NCBI GenBank assembly: GCA_963789225.1 | Contig: CAWBKD010000006.1 | Span: 62,001-126,000 of the forward strand | Direction of reading: 5' to 3' | Source of the DNA: Palsa-504 sp963789225 | GTDB lineage: Bacteria; Actinomycetota; Actinomycetes; Streptosporangiales; Streptosporangiaceae | Length of the DNA: 64,000 nt | Shown: positions 1 through 7,280 of the stretch, piece by piece | Position numbering within the stretch: the stretch's first letter is position 1 | How the letters are laid out: every line of letters begins with the position of its first letter | Notes under the pieces: generated by a model | Database searches by the model: none | Told to the model about the DNA's origin: nothing | Seen by the model: only the letters and a program-made list of their open reading frames with translations | Position numbers and translations under genes: made by a program

Positions 1-1
1 G

Positions 2-391
2 CAGGTGTTCGTCACGGGCTCGTTCTGGTTCTCCGCCGTGCCCATGGCGGCCGCGATCGCCACGATCGGCGCCCTCCGGGACGAGGAAGCGGTGCAGGCC
101 ATGCACCAGGCGGGCGAAGCGCTGCGCGACGGGATCCTCGCCCAGGCGCGGGCGTGGGACCTGACCGTCAGCTACACGGGTCCGCCGGTCATGCCCTACC
201 TCACCTTCCCCGGGGATCAGGCCCACGAGCTGGCCGGCGTGTTCGCCGCACAGGCCCTGCGCGGCGGTGCCTACATCCATCCCCGGCACAACTGGTTCGT
301 CTCCGCCGCCATGACCGGCGACGACCTCGCCCTCGCGCTCGACGCAACCGATCAGGCGTTCGCCGCCGTCCGCAAGCACCTCGGCCAGTGA
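2..391 (+). CDS. Class III (PLP) aminotransferase, C-terminal part
   Basis: The gene enters from the left edge, so only its last ~129 residues are visible. The sequence FVTGSFWFSAVPMAAAIATI, followed by a small C-terminal domain ending at HNWFVSAAMTGDDLALALDA, resembles the end of glutamate-1-semialdehyde aminotransferase-like class III PLP enzymes. The PLP-binding lysine lies outside the window, so the substrate cannot be judged. It ends 17 bp before an amino-acid permease gene, and the two are probably co-transcribed, which suggests uptake and transamination of the same amino compound (inference). Confidence 0.75.
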   Translation, partial: QVFVTGSFWFSAVPMAAAIATIGALRDEEAVQAMHQAGEALRDGILAQARAWDLTVSYTGPPVMPYLTFPGDQAHELAGVFAAQALRGGAYIHPRHNWFVSAAMTGDDLALALDATDQAFAAVRKHLGQ

Positions 392-408
392 TTTCCTAGG
401 AGGCCAGC

Positions 409-1932
409 ATGTCCAGCACAGCAGCCGAACCCACCCCGCCCAGATCGGCCACCGCCACGGCCAGCCTGGCGGCTGACTCCCCGGAGGCCGTCGTCGAGCG
501 GGCCGGCTACCAGCCGGAGCTGCGGCGGTCGCTGCGGTTCTTCTCGATGTTCGCGATCGCGTTCTCGATCATCTCGATCACCACCGGCATCTTCCTGAAC
601 TACGGGTTCGGCCTGTCCTACTGGGGGCCGGCGTCGATCTGGACCTGGCCCATCGTCGCGGTCGGCAACATGGCGATCGCCCTGGTCGTCGCCGAGCTTG
701 GCACCCGCATCCCGCTGGCCGGCTACGCCTATCAGTGGAGCGCGCGCCTGGTGAATCCCACCTACGGCTGGTTCGTGGGCTTCGCCGGGCTGCTGTACAT
801 GGCGGTCGGCGGCGGCGCGATCATGCTCGGCGTCGCCTCCCCGCTGCTGCTTTCCGAGTTCAACGTCAACAGCCCGAGCCCGCACCTGGTGCTCACGGTG
901 GCGATCATCCTGATGATCCTGCCCGTCTTCATCAACATCATCAGCATCCAGGTCGCGGCCCGGGTCAATAACGTCGCGGTGTTCACCGAGATCATCGGGA
1001 CAGTCGTGTTCGGAGTTCTGCTGTTCGTCCTGTGGGGGGTGAAGTCCAAGCCCACGCCGTACGGCGCCGGCATCCTCACCAGCACCGCGTCCGTCTACCA
1101 CAACCCGACGTGGTACGCGTTCGCGCTGGCCGGCCTGCTCGGCGCGTTCACCCTCGTCGGGTTCGAGCTCGCCGCCGACATGTCGGAGGACGCGGTGAAC
1201 CCCCAGCGCAGCGTGCCGCGCGGCGTCCTGTGGGCCGTGGGCGGCTCCGGGGTCCTGGGCATGATCGCGCTGATCGGCTTCACGGTCGCCATCCCCAGCC
1301 TCAAGACGGTCGAGTCCTCCTCGCTGCCGCTGCTGACCATCGCGGGCTACTGGCTGCCGTCTTGGCTGGTCAAGGTGTTCGTGGCGTTCGTCATCTTCTC
1401 GATGTTCGCGATCTTGGTCGTCGGCTCGGGTGCCCAGGCCCGGCTGGTGTACTCGCTGTCGCGGGACAACATGCTGCCGTTCTCCGGTTACCTGCGGAAG
1501 ATCAACGTGCGCAGCCAGACCCCGATCGTCGCGCTGCTGGTGTTCGGCGTTATCGACGTCGGCGTGATGATCTACGGGTACTTCCAGAGCAGCGCGTTCG
1601 GCACGCTGGTCGGTGCCACCGCGATCATCCCGTACATCATCTATTTCCTGATCACCGTGGCCTACGCGGTCAAGCGGCGCACCACGGACAGCATCCCCGG
1701 CGCGTTCACGCTCGGCCGGTGGGCCTGGCCGGTCATCGGGTTCGTCCTGGCCTACACGGTGCTGATCATGGTGGTGCTGTCCTTCCCCACGCCGTTCCAC
1801 GGCGCCGACAAGGTCCTGGGCTACGGCCTGGCCCTGGCCGCGCTGTGGTACTTCGGCGGCCTGCTGTGGCGGCTCAGGAAGGGCACGGCCGGGGTGAAGC
1901 CGGTCGAGGACCTCGTCGACGCGAACGGGTGA
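409..1932 (+). CDS. APC-superfamily amino acid permease
   Basis: The 507-residue protein has about 12 hydrophobic segments after a ~45-residue cytoplasmic N-terminus. The first transmembrane region (FSIISITTGIFLNYGFGLSY) carries the Gly-rich broken helix of APC transporters, and the AELGTRIPLAGYAYQW stretch is typical of the GABA/amino-acid permease (AAT/ACT) branch. It should sit in the cytoplasmic membrane and import an amino acid or amine. The start is well supported by AGGAGG seven bases upstream. The preceding aminotransferase may act on the imported substrate. The exact substrate cannot be read from sequence. Confidence 0.88.
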   Translation: MSSTAAEPTPPRSATATASLAADSPEAVVERAGYQPELRRSLRFFSMFAIAFSIISITTGIFLNYGFGLSYWGPASIWTWPIVAVGNMAIALVVAELGTRIPLAGYAYQWSARLVNPTYGWFVGFAGLLYMAVGGGAIMLGVASPLLLSEFNVNSPSPHLVLTVAIILMILPVFINIISIQVAARVNNVAVFTEIIGTVVFGVLLFVLWGVKSKPTPYGAGILTSTASVYHNPTWYAFALAGLLGAFTLVGFELAADMSEDAVNPQRSVPRGVLWAVGGSGVLGMIALIGFTVAIPSLKTVESSSLPLLTIAGYWLPSWLVKVFVAFVIFSMFAILVVGSGAQARLVYSLSRDNMLPFSGYLRKINVRSQTPIVALLVFGVIDVGVMIYGYFQSSAFGTLVGATAIIPYIIYFLITVAYAVKRRTTDSIPGAFTLGRWAWPVIGFVLAYTVLIMVVLSFPTPFHGADKVLGYGLALAALWYFGGLLWRLRKGTAGVKPVEDLVDANG

Positions 1933-2049
1933 GCCCGGCCGCAATCCGATATTTTGCCGAACGCCGCGCCGGACCCTCTTCCGCACCTTTGGGGCGCGAT
2001 CCAGCCTGACCTGGTCGCCCTGCGCGTCGCTGCGGACCTTCTCACCCGC

Positions 2050-2121
2050 TTCGGATACAGTAGCCCTTAAACTGATATCACTATGTAATGGCGGCGGGTG
2101 TCAAACCCGGAGGTGGTGGCG
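2050..2121 (+). promoter_or_regulatory. Candidate promoter/operator of the SPFH-RHH-VOC operon
   Basis: The otherwise GC-rich intergenic region becomes AT-rich here and contains the perfect palindrome TGATATCA at 2073-2080, followed by CTATGTAAT. The third unit of the downstream operon encodes a ribbon-helix-helix protein, a class that binds such short palindromes, so autoregulation is plausible (inference). A GGAGG at 2109-2113 precedes the ATG at 2122. Confidence 0.4.
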
Positions 2122-3048
2122 ATGAGCATGCAGGAGGCCCCGGCCAGTCCGGCGCGGGAGCCCGGCGCTGGGCCGCCGGCCGAGTCCGAGGCGTATTCGC
2201 TGCCCGGGATCATGATGCTGCTGATCGGCGTGGTGTGTTTCCTCGGCGCCGTGGCGCTGCTGACCGCGGCCATCGGCGCCGGGTCGAACCGCGGGTCGCT
2301 GATCGCGCCCGGCGTGCTGTTGCTGGTCGTGGCCGCGTTCGCGTTCCGGGGGCTGACCCAGGTCGTCACCGGGGAGGCCCGGGTGGTGCAGCTGTTCGGC
2401 CGGTACCGCGGGACGCTGCGGGAGCCGGGCCTGCACTGGGTCAACGTCCTGGCCGACCGGCGCAAGGTGTCGGTGCGGATCCGTAACCACGAGAGCGCGG
2501 TGACCAAGGTCAACGACGCCGACGGCAACCCAATCGACATCGCCGCGGTCGTGGTCTGGCAGGTCCAGGACACCGCCAAGGCGCTGTACGCGGTTGATGA
2601 CTTCCCGAAGTTCGTGGCCATCCAGACCGAGACCGCGGTCCGGCACATCGCCTCCGCGTACCCCTATACCAGCCACCGCGAAGGCGAACTGTCCCTGCGC
2701 GACAACGCCACCGAGATCACCGCCAAGCTCTCCGCCGAGATCGGCGAGCGCGTCGCCTCGGCGGGCGTGTCGGTGATCGAGTCCCGGCTGACCCGCCTGT
2801 CCTACGCCCCCGAGATCGCCCAGGCCATGCTCCGCCAGCAGCAGGCCGCCGCCGTCGTGGGCGCGCGGATGACGATCGTGGAGGGCGCGGTGGGGATGGT
2901 GCGGCTGGCCCTGCAGCGGCTGGAGGAGCAGGGGGTGGTGGAGCTGGATGAGGAGCGCAAGGCCGCGATGGTATCCAATCTGCTGGTGGTGCTGTGCAGC
3001 GAGCAGGCTACCCAGCAGGTCGTCAACACCGGCTCGCTGTACCAGTAG
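2122..3048 (+). CDS. SPFH/Band-7 domain membrane protein
   Basis: This 308-residue protein has two hydrophobic segments near its start (about residues 30-75), then a Band-7/SPFH domain (VVTGEARVVQLFGRYRGTLR, then a VSVRIRNHE strand and VVVWQVQDTAKALYAVDDF). It ends in a helical stretch rich in Glu and Ala (SYAPEIAQAMLRQQQAAAVV). SPFH proteins form oligomeric membrane microdomain scaffolds. I chose the ATG at 2122 rather than the GTG at 2098 because GGAGG lies eight bases upstream. It is followed after 13 bp by a small ribbon-helix-helix gene, a pairing I recall from other actinobacteria. Its exact function is unknown. Confidence 0.85.
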   Translation: MSMQEAPASPAREPGAGPPAESEAYSLPGIMMLLIGVVCFLGAVALLTAAIGAGSNRGSLIAPGVLLLVVAAFAFRGLTQVVTGEARVVQLFGRYRGTLREPGLHWVNVLADRRKVSVRIRNHESAVTKVNDADGNPIDIAAVVVWQVQDTAKALYAVDDFPKFVAIQTETAVRHIASAYPYTSHREGELSLRDNATEITAKLSAEIGERVASAGVSVIESRLTRLSYAPEIAQAMLRQQQAAAVVGARMTIVEGAVGMVRLALQRLEEQGVVELDEERKAAMVSNLLVVLCSEQATQQVVNTGSLYQ

Positions 3049-3061
3049 CCCCGGGCTTTCT

Positions 3062-3292
3062 GTGAGTGAGCGGAAGAACATCTTGCTGCGGCTGGACCCG
3101 GCCGTGCATGACGCGCTGGCCCGCTGGGCCTCGGACGAGCTGCGCAGTACCAACGCTCAGATCGAGTTCCTGCTCCGCAGGGCCCTGGCCGACGCCGGGC
3201 GCCTGCCCGGCCGCGTCGGCCCCCAGCGCCGTCCCGGCCGCCCGCCCAAGGAGGCGGACGAAGAAGCCGAAGCCCGGCAGGAGGGAGCATGA
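3062..3292 (+). CDS. Small ribbon-helix-helix (Arc/HicB-like) DNA-binding protein
   Basis: The 76-residue protein begins SERKNILLRLDPAVHDALAR, which fits a short beta-strand followed by two helices (WASDELRSTNAQIEFLLRRAL) of the Arc/MetJ/HicB-antitoxin fold. Its tail is rich in Pro, Arg and Glu. The GTG start is 13 bp after the SPFH stop, and its stop overlaps the next ATG (ATGA). No HicA-like toxin is adjacent, so a regulatory role for the operon, perhaps through the palindrome upstream of the SPFH gene, is more likely than a toxin-antitoxin pair (inference). Confidence 0.75.
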   Translation: MSERKNILLRLDPAVHDALARWASDELRSTNAQIEFLLRRALADAGRLPGRVGPQRRPGRPPKEADEEAEARQEGA

Positions 3293-3714
3293 TGCCGGAG
3301 CAGCCGCCCGCGGGCCCGCTCGGCGCTGACGTCGCGGTCACGCACATCCTGGTGGTCGCCGACCCGGCCCGGTCCCGTGACTTCTGGGTGGACGTCCTGG
3401 GCGCGGAGCTGTACCGCGAGTACGGCGGGACCAGCGTAGTGCTCCGTTTCGCCGGCACCTGGCTCCTGCTGGTCAGCGGGGGCGGGCCGACCCCCGACAA
3501 GCCCACCGTGGTCTTCCGGCCGCCGCCGGACGCCGATCAGGTCAGCCACGCCATGACGCTGCGCGTGGCCGACTGCCGGGCGGCCTACGAGGCGCTGCGC
3601 GAGCGCGGCGCCACCTTCCTGACCCCGCCGTACGACTGGGGCGGGGAGATCCGCTGCTTCCTGCGGGACCCGGACGGCCACCTGGTCGAGCTCAGCCAGG
3701 CCGTAACTCCCTGA
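3289..3714 (+). CDS. VOC-family (glyoxalase/dioxygenase-fold) protein
   Basis: The 141-residue single-module vicinal-oxygen-chelate protein starts DVAVTHILVVADPARSRDFW and ends FLRDPDGHLVELSQ. His19 and Glu134 are in the positions of the usual metal ligands. It overlaps the upstream ribbon-helix-helix gene by ATGA, so it is translationally coupled to the SPFH operon. Such proteins may be glyoxalases, dioxygenases or antibiotic-binding proteins; the substrate is unknown. A strong inverted repeat follows 10 bp after the stop. Confidence 0.85.
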   Translation: MMPEQPPAGPLGADVAVTHILVVADPARSRDFWVDVLGAELYREYGGTSVVLRFAGTWLLLVSGGGPTPDKPTVVFRPPPDADQVSHAMTLRVADCRAAYEALRERGATFLTPPYDWGGEIRCFLRDPDGHLVELSQAVTP

Positions 3715-3724
3715 ACAGCAAAGT

Positions 3725-3770
3725 GGTCCGCGCTGATAAGGCTGCAGGGTTTGCCTTATCAGCGCGGACC
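3725..3770. terminator. Perfect 18-bp inverted repeat after the VOC gene
   Basis: GGTCCGCGCTGATAAGGC (3725-3742) and its exact reverse complement (3753-3770) flank a 10-base loop. No T-run follows, as is common for actinobacterial terminators. It lies between the VOC gene and the end of a converging broken gene, so it may act as a bidirectional terminator. The perfect match and AT-containing arms would also suit a protein-binding site. Confidence 0.65.
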
Positions 3771-3833
3771 CTTCCCCATAACCCGCGGCGCCGCAGGGAG
3801 GCTACCGCGAGAAGCAAGGAACTCTGCTAGTAA

Positions 3834-4160
3834 TCATGCCCCGATACCTACTAGGACCTGCACGCGAACTAGTTCAGTTATGGCTAAGATTTCGCGCCGC
3901 AGGTCCCGGGACCACCCAGCCGCGGGCGTAGTTGCTGGCCCCGTACCAGTCGACGACGACGACCGGCTCATCTCCGACCACCCAGGCATCATGCCCCTGG
4001 GGCCGTACTCGGTGCGGATGGCGTCGGCTCCCGACACGTGGAACCGCCAGTTGGGCACGGTCGCGTCCAGCGTCGCATCGGCGCTCCAGACGTCGCACGC
4101 CGGGATCGCTGCGGTCTCGATCGCGTTGAGGAACTTGTCGATCGCCTCTGCGTGCGTCAT
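3834..4160 (-). pseudogene. Broken NTF2/SnoaL-like gene
   Basis: The first ~53 residues (MTHAEAIDKFLNAIETAAIP through FHVSGADAIRTEYG) are a convincing SnoaL/NTF2-like N-terminus. After about position 4000 this frame turns into Ser/Thr-rich sequence without family features. The other minus-strand frame reads sensibly instead (HDAWVVGDEPVVVVDWYGAS). I therefore infer a frameshift or fusion of fragments. The usual C-terminal strands of the cone fold are missing. Confidence in decay is moderate. Confidence 0.5.
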
Positions 4161-4296
4161 GTCGGCCTCCTGATCTGCTCGCTTCGCTGACCATCGTCTC
4201 GGCCCAGCCTTGCAACGAGTTTGCAGCGCTCTTTCCGCTGATAATCTCTAGATGAATTCAAGCCCATTCAATTATGGTTTGAAAACGGGGGGATAA

Positions 4297-4824
4297 GTGC
4301 CAAACCGGCAGGCTGAGCAGGTGATGGCGGATCTTTTCGCCCAGCACATGGACGCGGAACTAGCTGGCGACCTGGAGACCACGATGGCGACGATGACGGA
4401 CAATCCGCACCTCGTCAATGTCCCGTCCATGGTCGGAGGTTCCGGTCGCGAGGGGGTCCGGGCCTTTTATGCCGACCACCTGGTCGGGAAGTTCTTCCCG
4501 CCCGACGTCAAGTTCACCGACGTGTCCCGGACCATCGGGGACGGCCGGCTGGTCGACGAGCTCATCATCTCCTTCACCCACACCCAGGAGATCGAGTGGA
4601 TGCTCCCCGGTGTGGCCCCCACGGGGCGGCCGGTCACGGTGGCCTTCGTCGTCATCGTCGGGGTGGAGGACGGGAAGATCGCCTACGAGCACATCTACTG
4701 GGATCAGGCGACCGTCCTGGTCCAGCTCGGCCTGCTCAATCCGGTCGGCCTTCCGGTCGCAGGCGGGGAAGCGGCCGCCGGGCTCGCCCAGGCGGCCCTG
4801 CCCGGCCCCAGGAAACCGGTGTGA
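4297..4824 (+). CDS. NTF2/SnoaL-like family protein
   Basis: The 175-residue protein reads as an NTF2-fold enzyme or binding protein: an N-terminal helix pair (QVMADLFAQHMDAELAGDLE), MATMTDNPHLVNVPSMVGGSG, then REGVRAFYADHLVGKFFPPD, and C-terminal strands including VTVAFVVIVGVEDGKIAYEH and IYWDQATVLVQLGLLN. This layout matches ester-cyclase/SnoaL-like proteins. The GTG start follows GGGGGGATAA. The preceding ~130 bp are AT-richer and probably carry its promoter. The neighbour on the left is a broken member of the same fold. Substrate unknown. Confidence 0.8.
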   Translation: MPNRQAEQVMADLFAQHMDAELAGDLETTMATMTDNPHLVNVPSMVGGSGREGVRAFYADHLVGKFFPPDVKFTDVSRTIGDGRLVDELIISFTHTQEIEWMLPGVAPTGRPVTVAFVVIVGVEDGKIAYEHIYWDQATVLVQLGLLNPVGLPVAGGEAAAGLAQAALPGPRKPV

Positions 4825-4857
4825 CCGGGCCGTACGGATGGCTGCCAGACTGGGAAC

Positions 4858-5040
4858 GTGGATGATGGGTCGCTTTCCCGGCTGGTTGCCGCGCCCGCCG
4901 CGGGCGATGGGCGCGCCGCGCTGGCCGCGGCGACGGCCTGCGCCAGGCAGGCCGCCGCGGGGTCCTGCGCGGTCATCCTCGTCGAGGGCCTGAGCGACCA
5001 GTCCGCGCTGGTGACGCTGGCCGCCCGCGCCGCTATCCGG
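4858..5040 (+). pseudogene. Truncated TOPRIM/OLD-like nuclease N-terminus
   Basis: From the GTG at 4858 about 60 residues look genuine: an Ala-rich helix and then CAVILVEGLSDQSALVTLAA, the first strand and VEGxSD acidic motif of TOPRIM nuclease domains. The continuation becomes Arg/Pro-rich (RRPVPRLTRPARRPDPPRAA) and lacks the later DxD motif, so this is a remnant. The opposite strand of 5041-5169 reads FLVAVAANTGTRAAADALAT with no start, possibly the tail of another lost gene. Confidence 0.5.
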
Positions 5041-5169
5041 CGTCCTGTCCCGCGTCTGACCCGCCCTGCCCGCCGGCCGGATCCGCCGCGAGCCGCTCGG
5101 TGGCGAGCGCGTCCGCAGCGGCCCGCGTCCCGGTGTTGGCCGCGACCGCGACCAGGAATGACTCGCGGT

Positions 5170-5841
5170 CTAGGGTTCCAGGGCGAGCAGGCGTTCCGCC
5201 ACCTCCGTGAGCGTCTCGCCGCTGACGTCGGGCGGGGCGAACGGGGCGCCGAAGCCGGCGGGTCCCCGGCTCACCCAGCCGGTGGTCAGCCCGGCGCGCT
5301 TGGCGCCGTGGCAGTCCCAGTCGTGTGCGGCCACCAGGGCCATCAGCTCAGGCGTGACGTCTAGGACGTCCGCCGCGTACATGTAGACCACCATGGCCGG
5401 CTTCCACCGGTATACCTCGCTGACCGAGATCACCCGTTCCACCATGGGCGCCAGCCCGGAGCGCTCGGTGAACGCGGCCGTCAGGTCGGCCGGCCCGTTG
5501 GTCAGGCAGGCGATGCGTACCCCGGCCTCGAACAGGCTCGTGACCGCGGGCAGCGCGTCGGGGAAGGCGGGCAGCTCGGCGAATCCGGCCATGACGTGCT
5601 TGACCTGCTCGTCGCTGATTGACCGGCCGGTCAGCGCGCGCAGCGCGGACTCCGCGACCTCGGGGAAGGCCACGAAGTCCGTGGTGGCCGACAGCGCCAT
5701 GCCGTCCCGCGTCGTCCGGGTGTACCAGGCCTCGAGCAGGTAAGGCGGCTGGCCGATATCGGTGAGCCTGCCGCGCAGCGGCTCGATCGACATCAGGGTT
5801 TCGATCACGTCGAAGGCGACGGCGACCGGGCGGCGGGTCAT
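5170..5841 (-). CDS. Haloacid dehalogenase-like (HAD) hydrolase, type II
   Basis: The 223-residue protein starts VAVAFDVIETLMSIEPLRGR. Asp11 is the expected nucleophile, and the FDVxETL form is typical of L-2-haloacid dehalogenases. Later motifs are CLTNGPADL (motif II Thr), SEVYRWKP (motif III Lys) and VAAHDWDCHGAKRAGL (motif IV). It should hydrolyse a small halo- or phospho-substrate in the cytoplasm. Its ATG overlaps the stop of the upstream flavin oxidoreductase gene by four bases, so the pair is an operon. Confidence 0.85.
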   Translation of the reverse strand: MTRRPVAVAFDVIETLMSIEPLRGRLTDIGQPPYLLEAWYTRTTRDGMALSATTDFVAFPEVAESALRALTGRSISDEQVKHVMAGFAELPAFPDALPAVTSLFEAGVRIACLTNGPADLTAAFTERSGLAPMVERVISVSEVYRWKPAMVVYMYAADVLDVTPELMALVAAHDWDCHGAKRAGLTTGWVSRGPAGFGAPFAPPDVSGETLTEVAERLLALEP

Positions 5842-7217
5842 GACGTCCCCAGCTCGCGCAGCGCGTCTTCGATGGCGCGGTAGAAGGTCGGGTAGGCGTA
5901 GGGCATGTTGCGCAGCGTGGCCACCGGCACCTCCGCGCGGACGGCGACCTGCAGGAAGCTGAGCACCTCCCCGCCGTACGGGCCGGCCGACGTGGCCCCG
6001 ACCAGCACCGAGCGTTCGGCGTCCTCGATAACTTTGATGAAGCCGTCGTTGCCCGCCTTGTGGATCCAGCCCCTGGCCGAGTAGGGCACCTGGGCCATGC
6101 CCGTCCGGACCCGCAGGCCGGCCGCCCGGGCCTGCTCTTCGGTCAGGCCGACGCTGCCGACCTCCGGGTCGGTGAACGTGACCCTGGGCACCGCGCGGTA
6201 GTCGGCGGATCCCCCGCCCGTCCCGAGGATGTCCCGTACCGCGATATCCGCCTGGTACATGGACATGTGCGTGAACGCGCCCTTGCCGGTCACGTCCCCG
6301 ATCGCCCACACGCCGTCACCCGCCCGCATCCACTCGTCGGTCGGGATGGACCGCGCCTTCTCGTCCAGACCGATCGCGGCGACGCCGAGCGCGGCCAGGT
6401 CCGTGCGGCGCCCAGTGGCGACCAGCAGGCGTTCGGCCATATAGGTGCTGTTCCCCACGTGGACGTTGAAGTGCTGATTGGTGTAGGTGACGCGCTCGGC
6501 CGGGGCACTGGTGCACACGTGGATGCCGTCGCGGGTGAATACCCGCTGGAGGAGCTCGCTGGCCTCGGGTTCCTCGAACGAGACCAGCCTCGGCAGCGCC
6601 TCGACCACGGTGACGGCCGTGCCGAAGCGGGAGAACGCCTGGGCGAGTTCGGCGCCGATCGCCCCGCCGCCGAGGACGATCATGGATTCCGGCGCCGCCT
6701 CGGCCTGCACGATCTCCCTGTTCGTCCAGTAGGGGGTGCCGGCCAGGCCCTGGATGGGCGGTACGGCGGGCTCGGTGCCGCAGTTGATCACGATCCCCCG
6801 GCGGGCCCGGAACACCCTGGCGCCCTCGGCGGTGCTGACGGTCACCTCGCCCGGCCCGGTGATCGTGCCGTGACCGCGGACCAGGTGCCCGCCCTTGCCG
6901 GTGAACCGGTCGGCTGCCACCTTGTCGTCCCAGCAGTCGGTGGCCTCCTCTCTGATCCGCTCCGCCACCACCGACCAGTCCGGGGTGACGGTGGACGTCC
7001 CCGCCATGCCGGGCACCCGTCTGGTCTCGCCCAGCAGGTTCGCGGCACGGATCATCATCTTGGAGGGAATGCATCCGTAATAAGGGCATTCGCCGCCGAC
7101 CAGCCGGGCCTCGACGCCGGTCACGTGCAGCCCGGCCTCCGCCAGCAGCCCGGCCGCGTATTCCCCGCCAGGACCCAGGCCGATCACGATCACGTCGGTC
7201 TTTTCTGGTTCGTCCAT
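5838..7217 (-). CDS. FAD-dependent pyridine nucleotide-disulfide oxidoreductase family protein
   Basis: The 459-residue protein has an N-terminal FAD motif (VIGLGPGGEYAAGLLAEAGL), the redox pair Cys44/Cys49 in GGECPYYGCIPSK, a central NAD(P) motif (VLGGGAIGAELAQAFSRFGT), the second FAD motif (GVWAIGDVTGKGAFTHMSMY) and a dimerisation domain. It resembles dihydrolipoyl dehydrogenase and mercuric reductase. At the C-terminus the usual HPT..E pair is replaced by AYPTFYRAIEDAL, so the catalytic His is a Tyr. It may therefore act on something other than lipoamide. It is co-transcribed with the HAD gene downstream. Confidence 0.85.
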   Translation of the reverse strand: MDEPEKTDVIVIGLGPGGEYAAGLLAEAGLHVTGVEARLVGGECPYYGCIPSKMMIRAANLLGETRRVPGMAGTSTVTPDWSVVAERIREEATDCWDDKVAADRFTGKGGHLVRGHGTITGPGEVTVSTAEGARVFRARRGIVINCGTEPAVPPIQGLAGTPYWTNREIVQAEAAPESMIVLGGGAIGAELAQAFSRFGTAVTVVEALPRLVSFEEPEASELLQRVFTRDGIHVCTSAPAERVTYTNQHFNVHVGNSTYMAERLLVATGRRTDLAALGVAAIGLDEKARSIPTDEWMRAGDGVWAIGDVTGKGAFTHMSMYQADIAVRDILGTGGGSADYRAVPRVTFTDPEVGSVGLTEEQARAAGLRVRTGMAQVPYSARGWIHKAGNDGFIKVIEDAERSVLVGATSAGPYGGEVLSFLQVAVRAEVPVATLRNMPYAYPTFYRAIEDALRELGTS

Positions 7218-7280
7218 ACGGGCGGCCCATTTCCACGATTACGTTAGTGGGGCATCAGATATATGGCCATCAAATGTACA

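Noticed and set aside
3062..3292. HicAB-type toxin-antitoxin module
   Set aside because: The small protein has a HicB/Arc-like fold, but no toxin gene (HicA or other) is adjacent.
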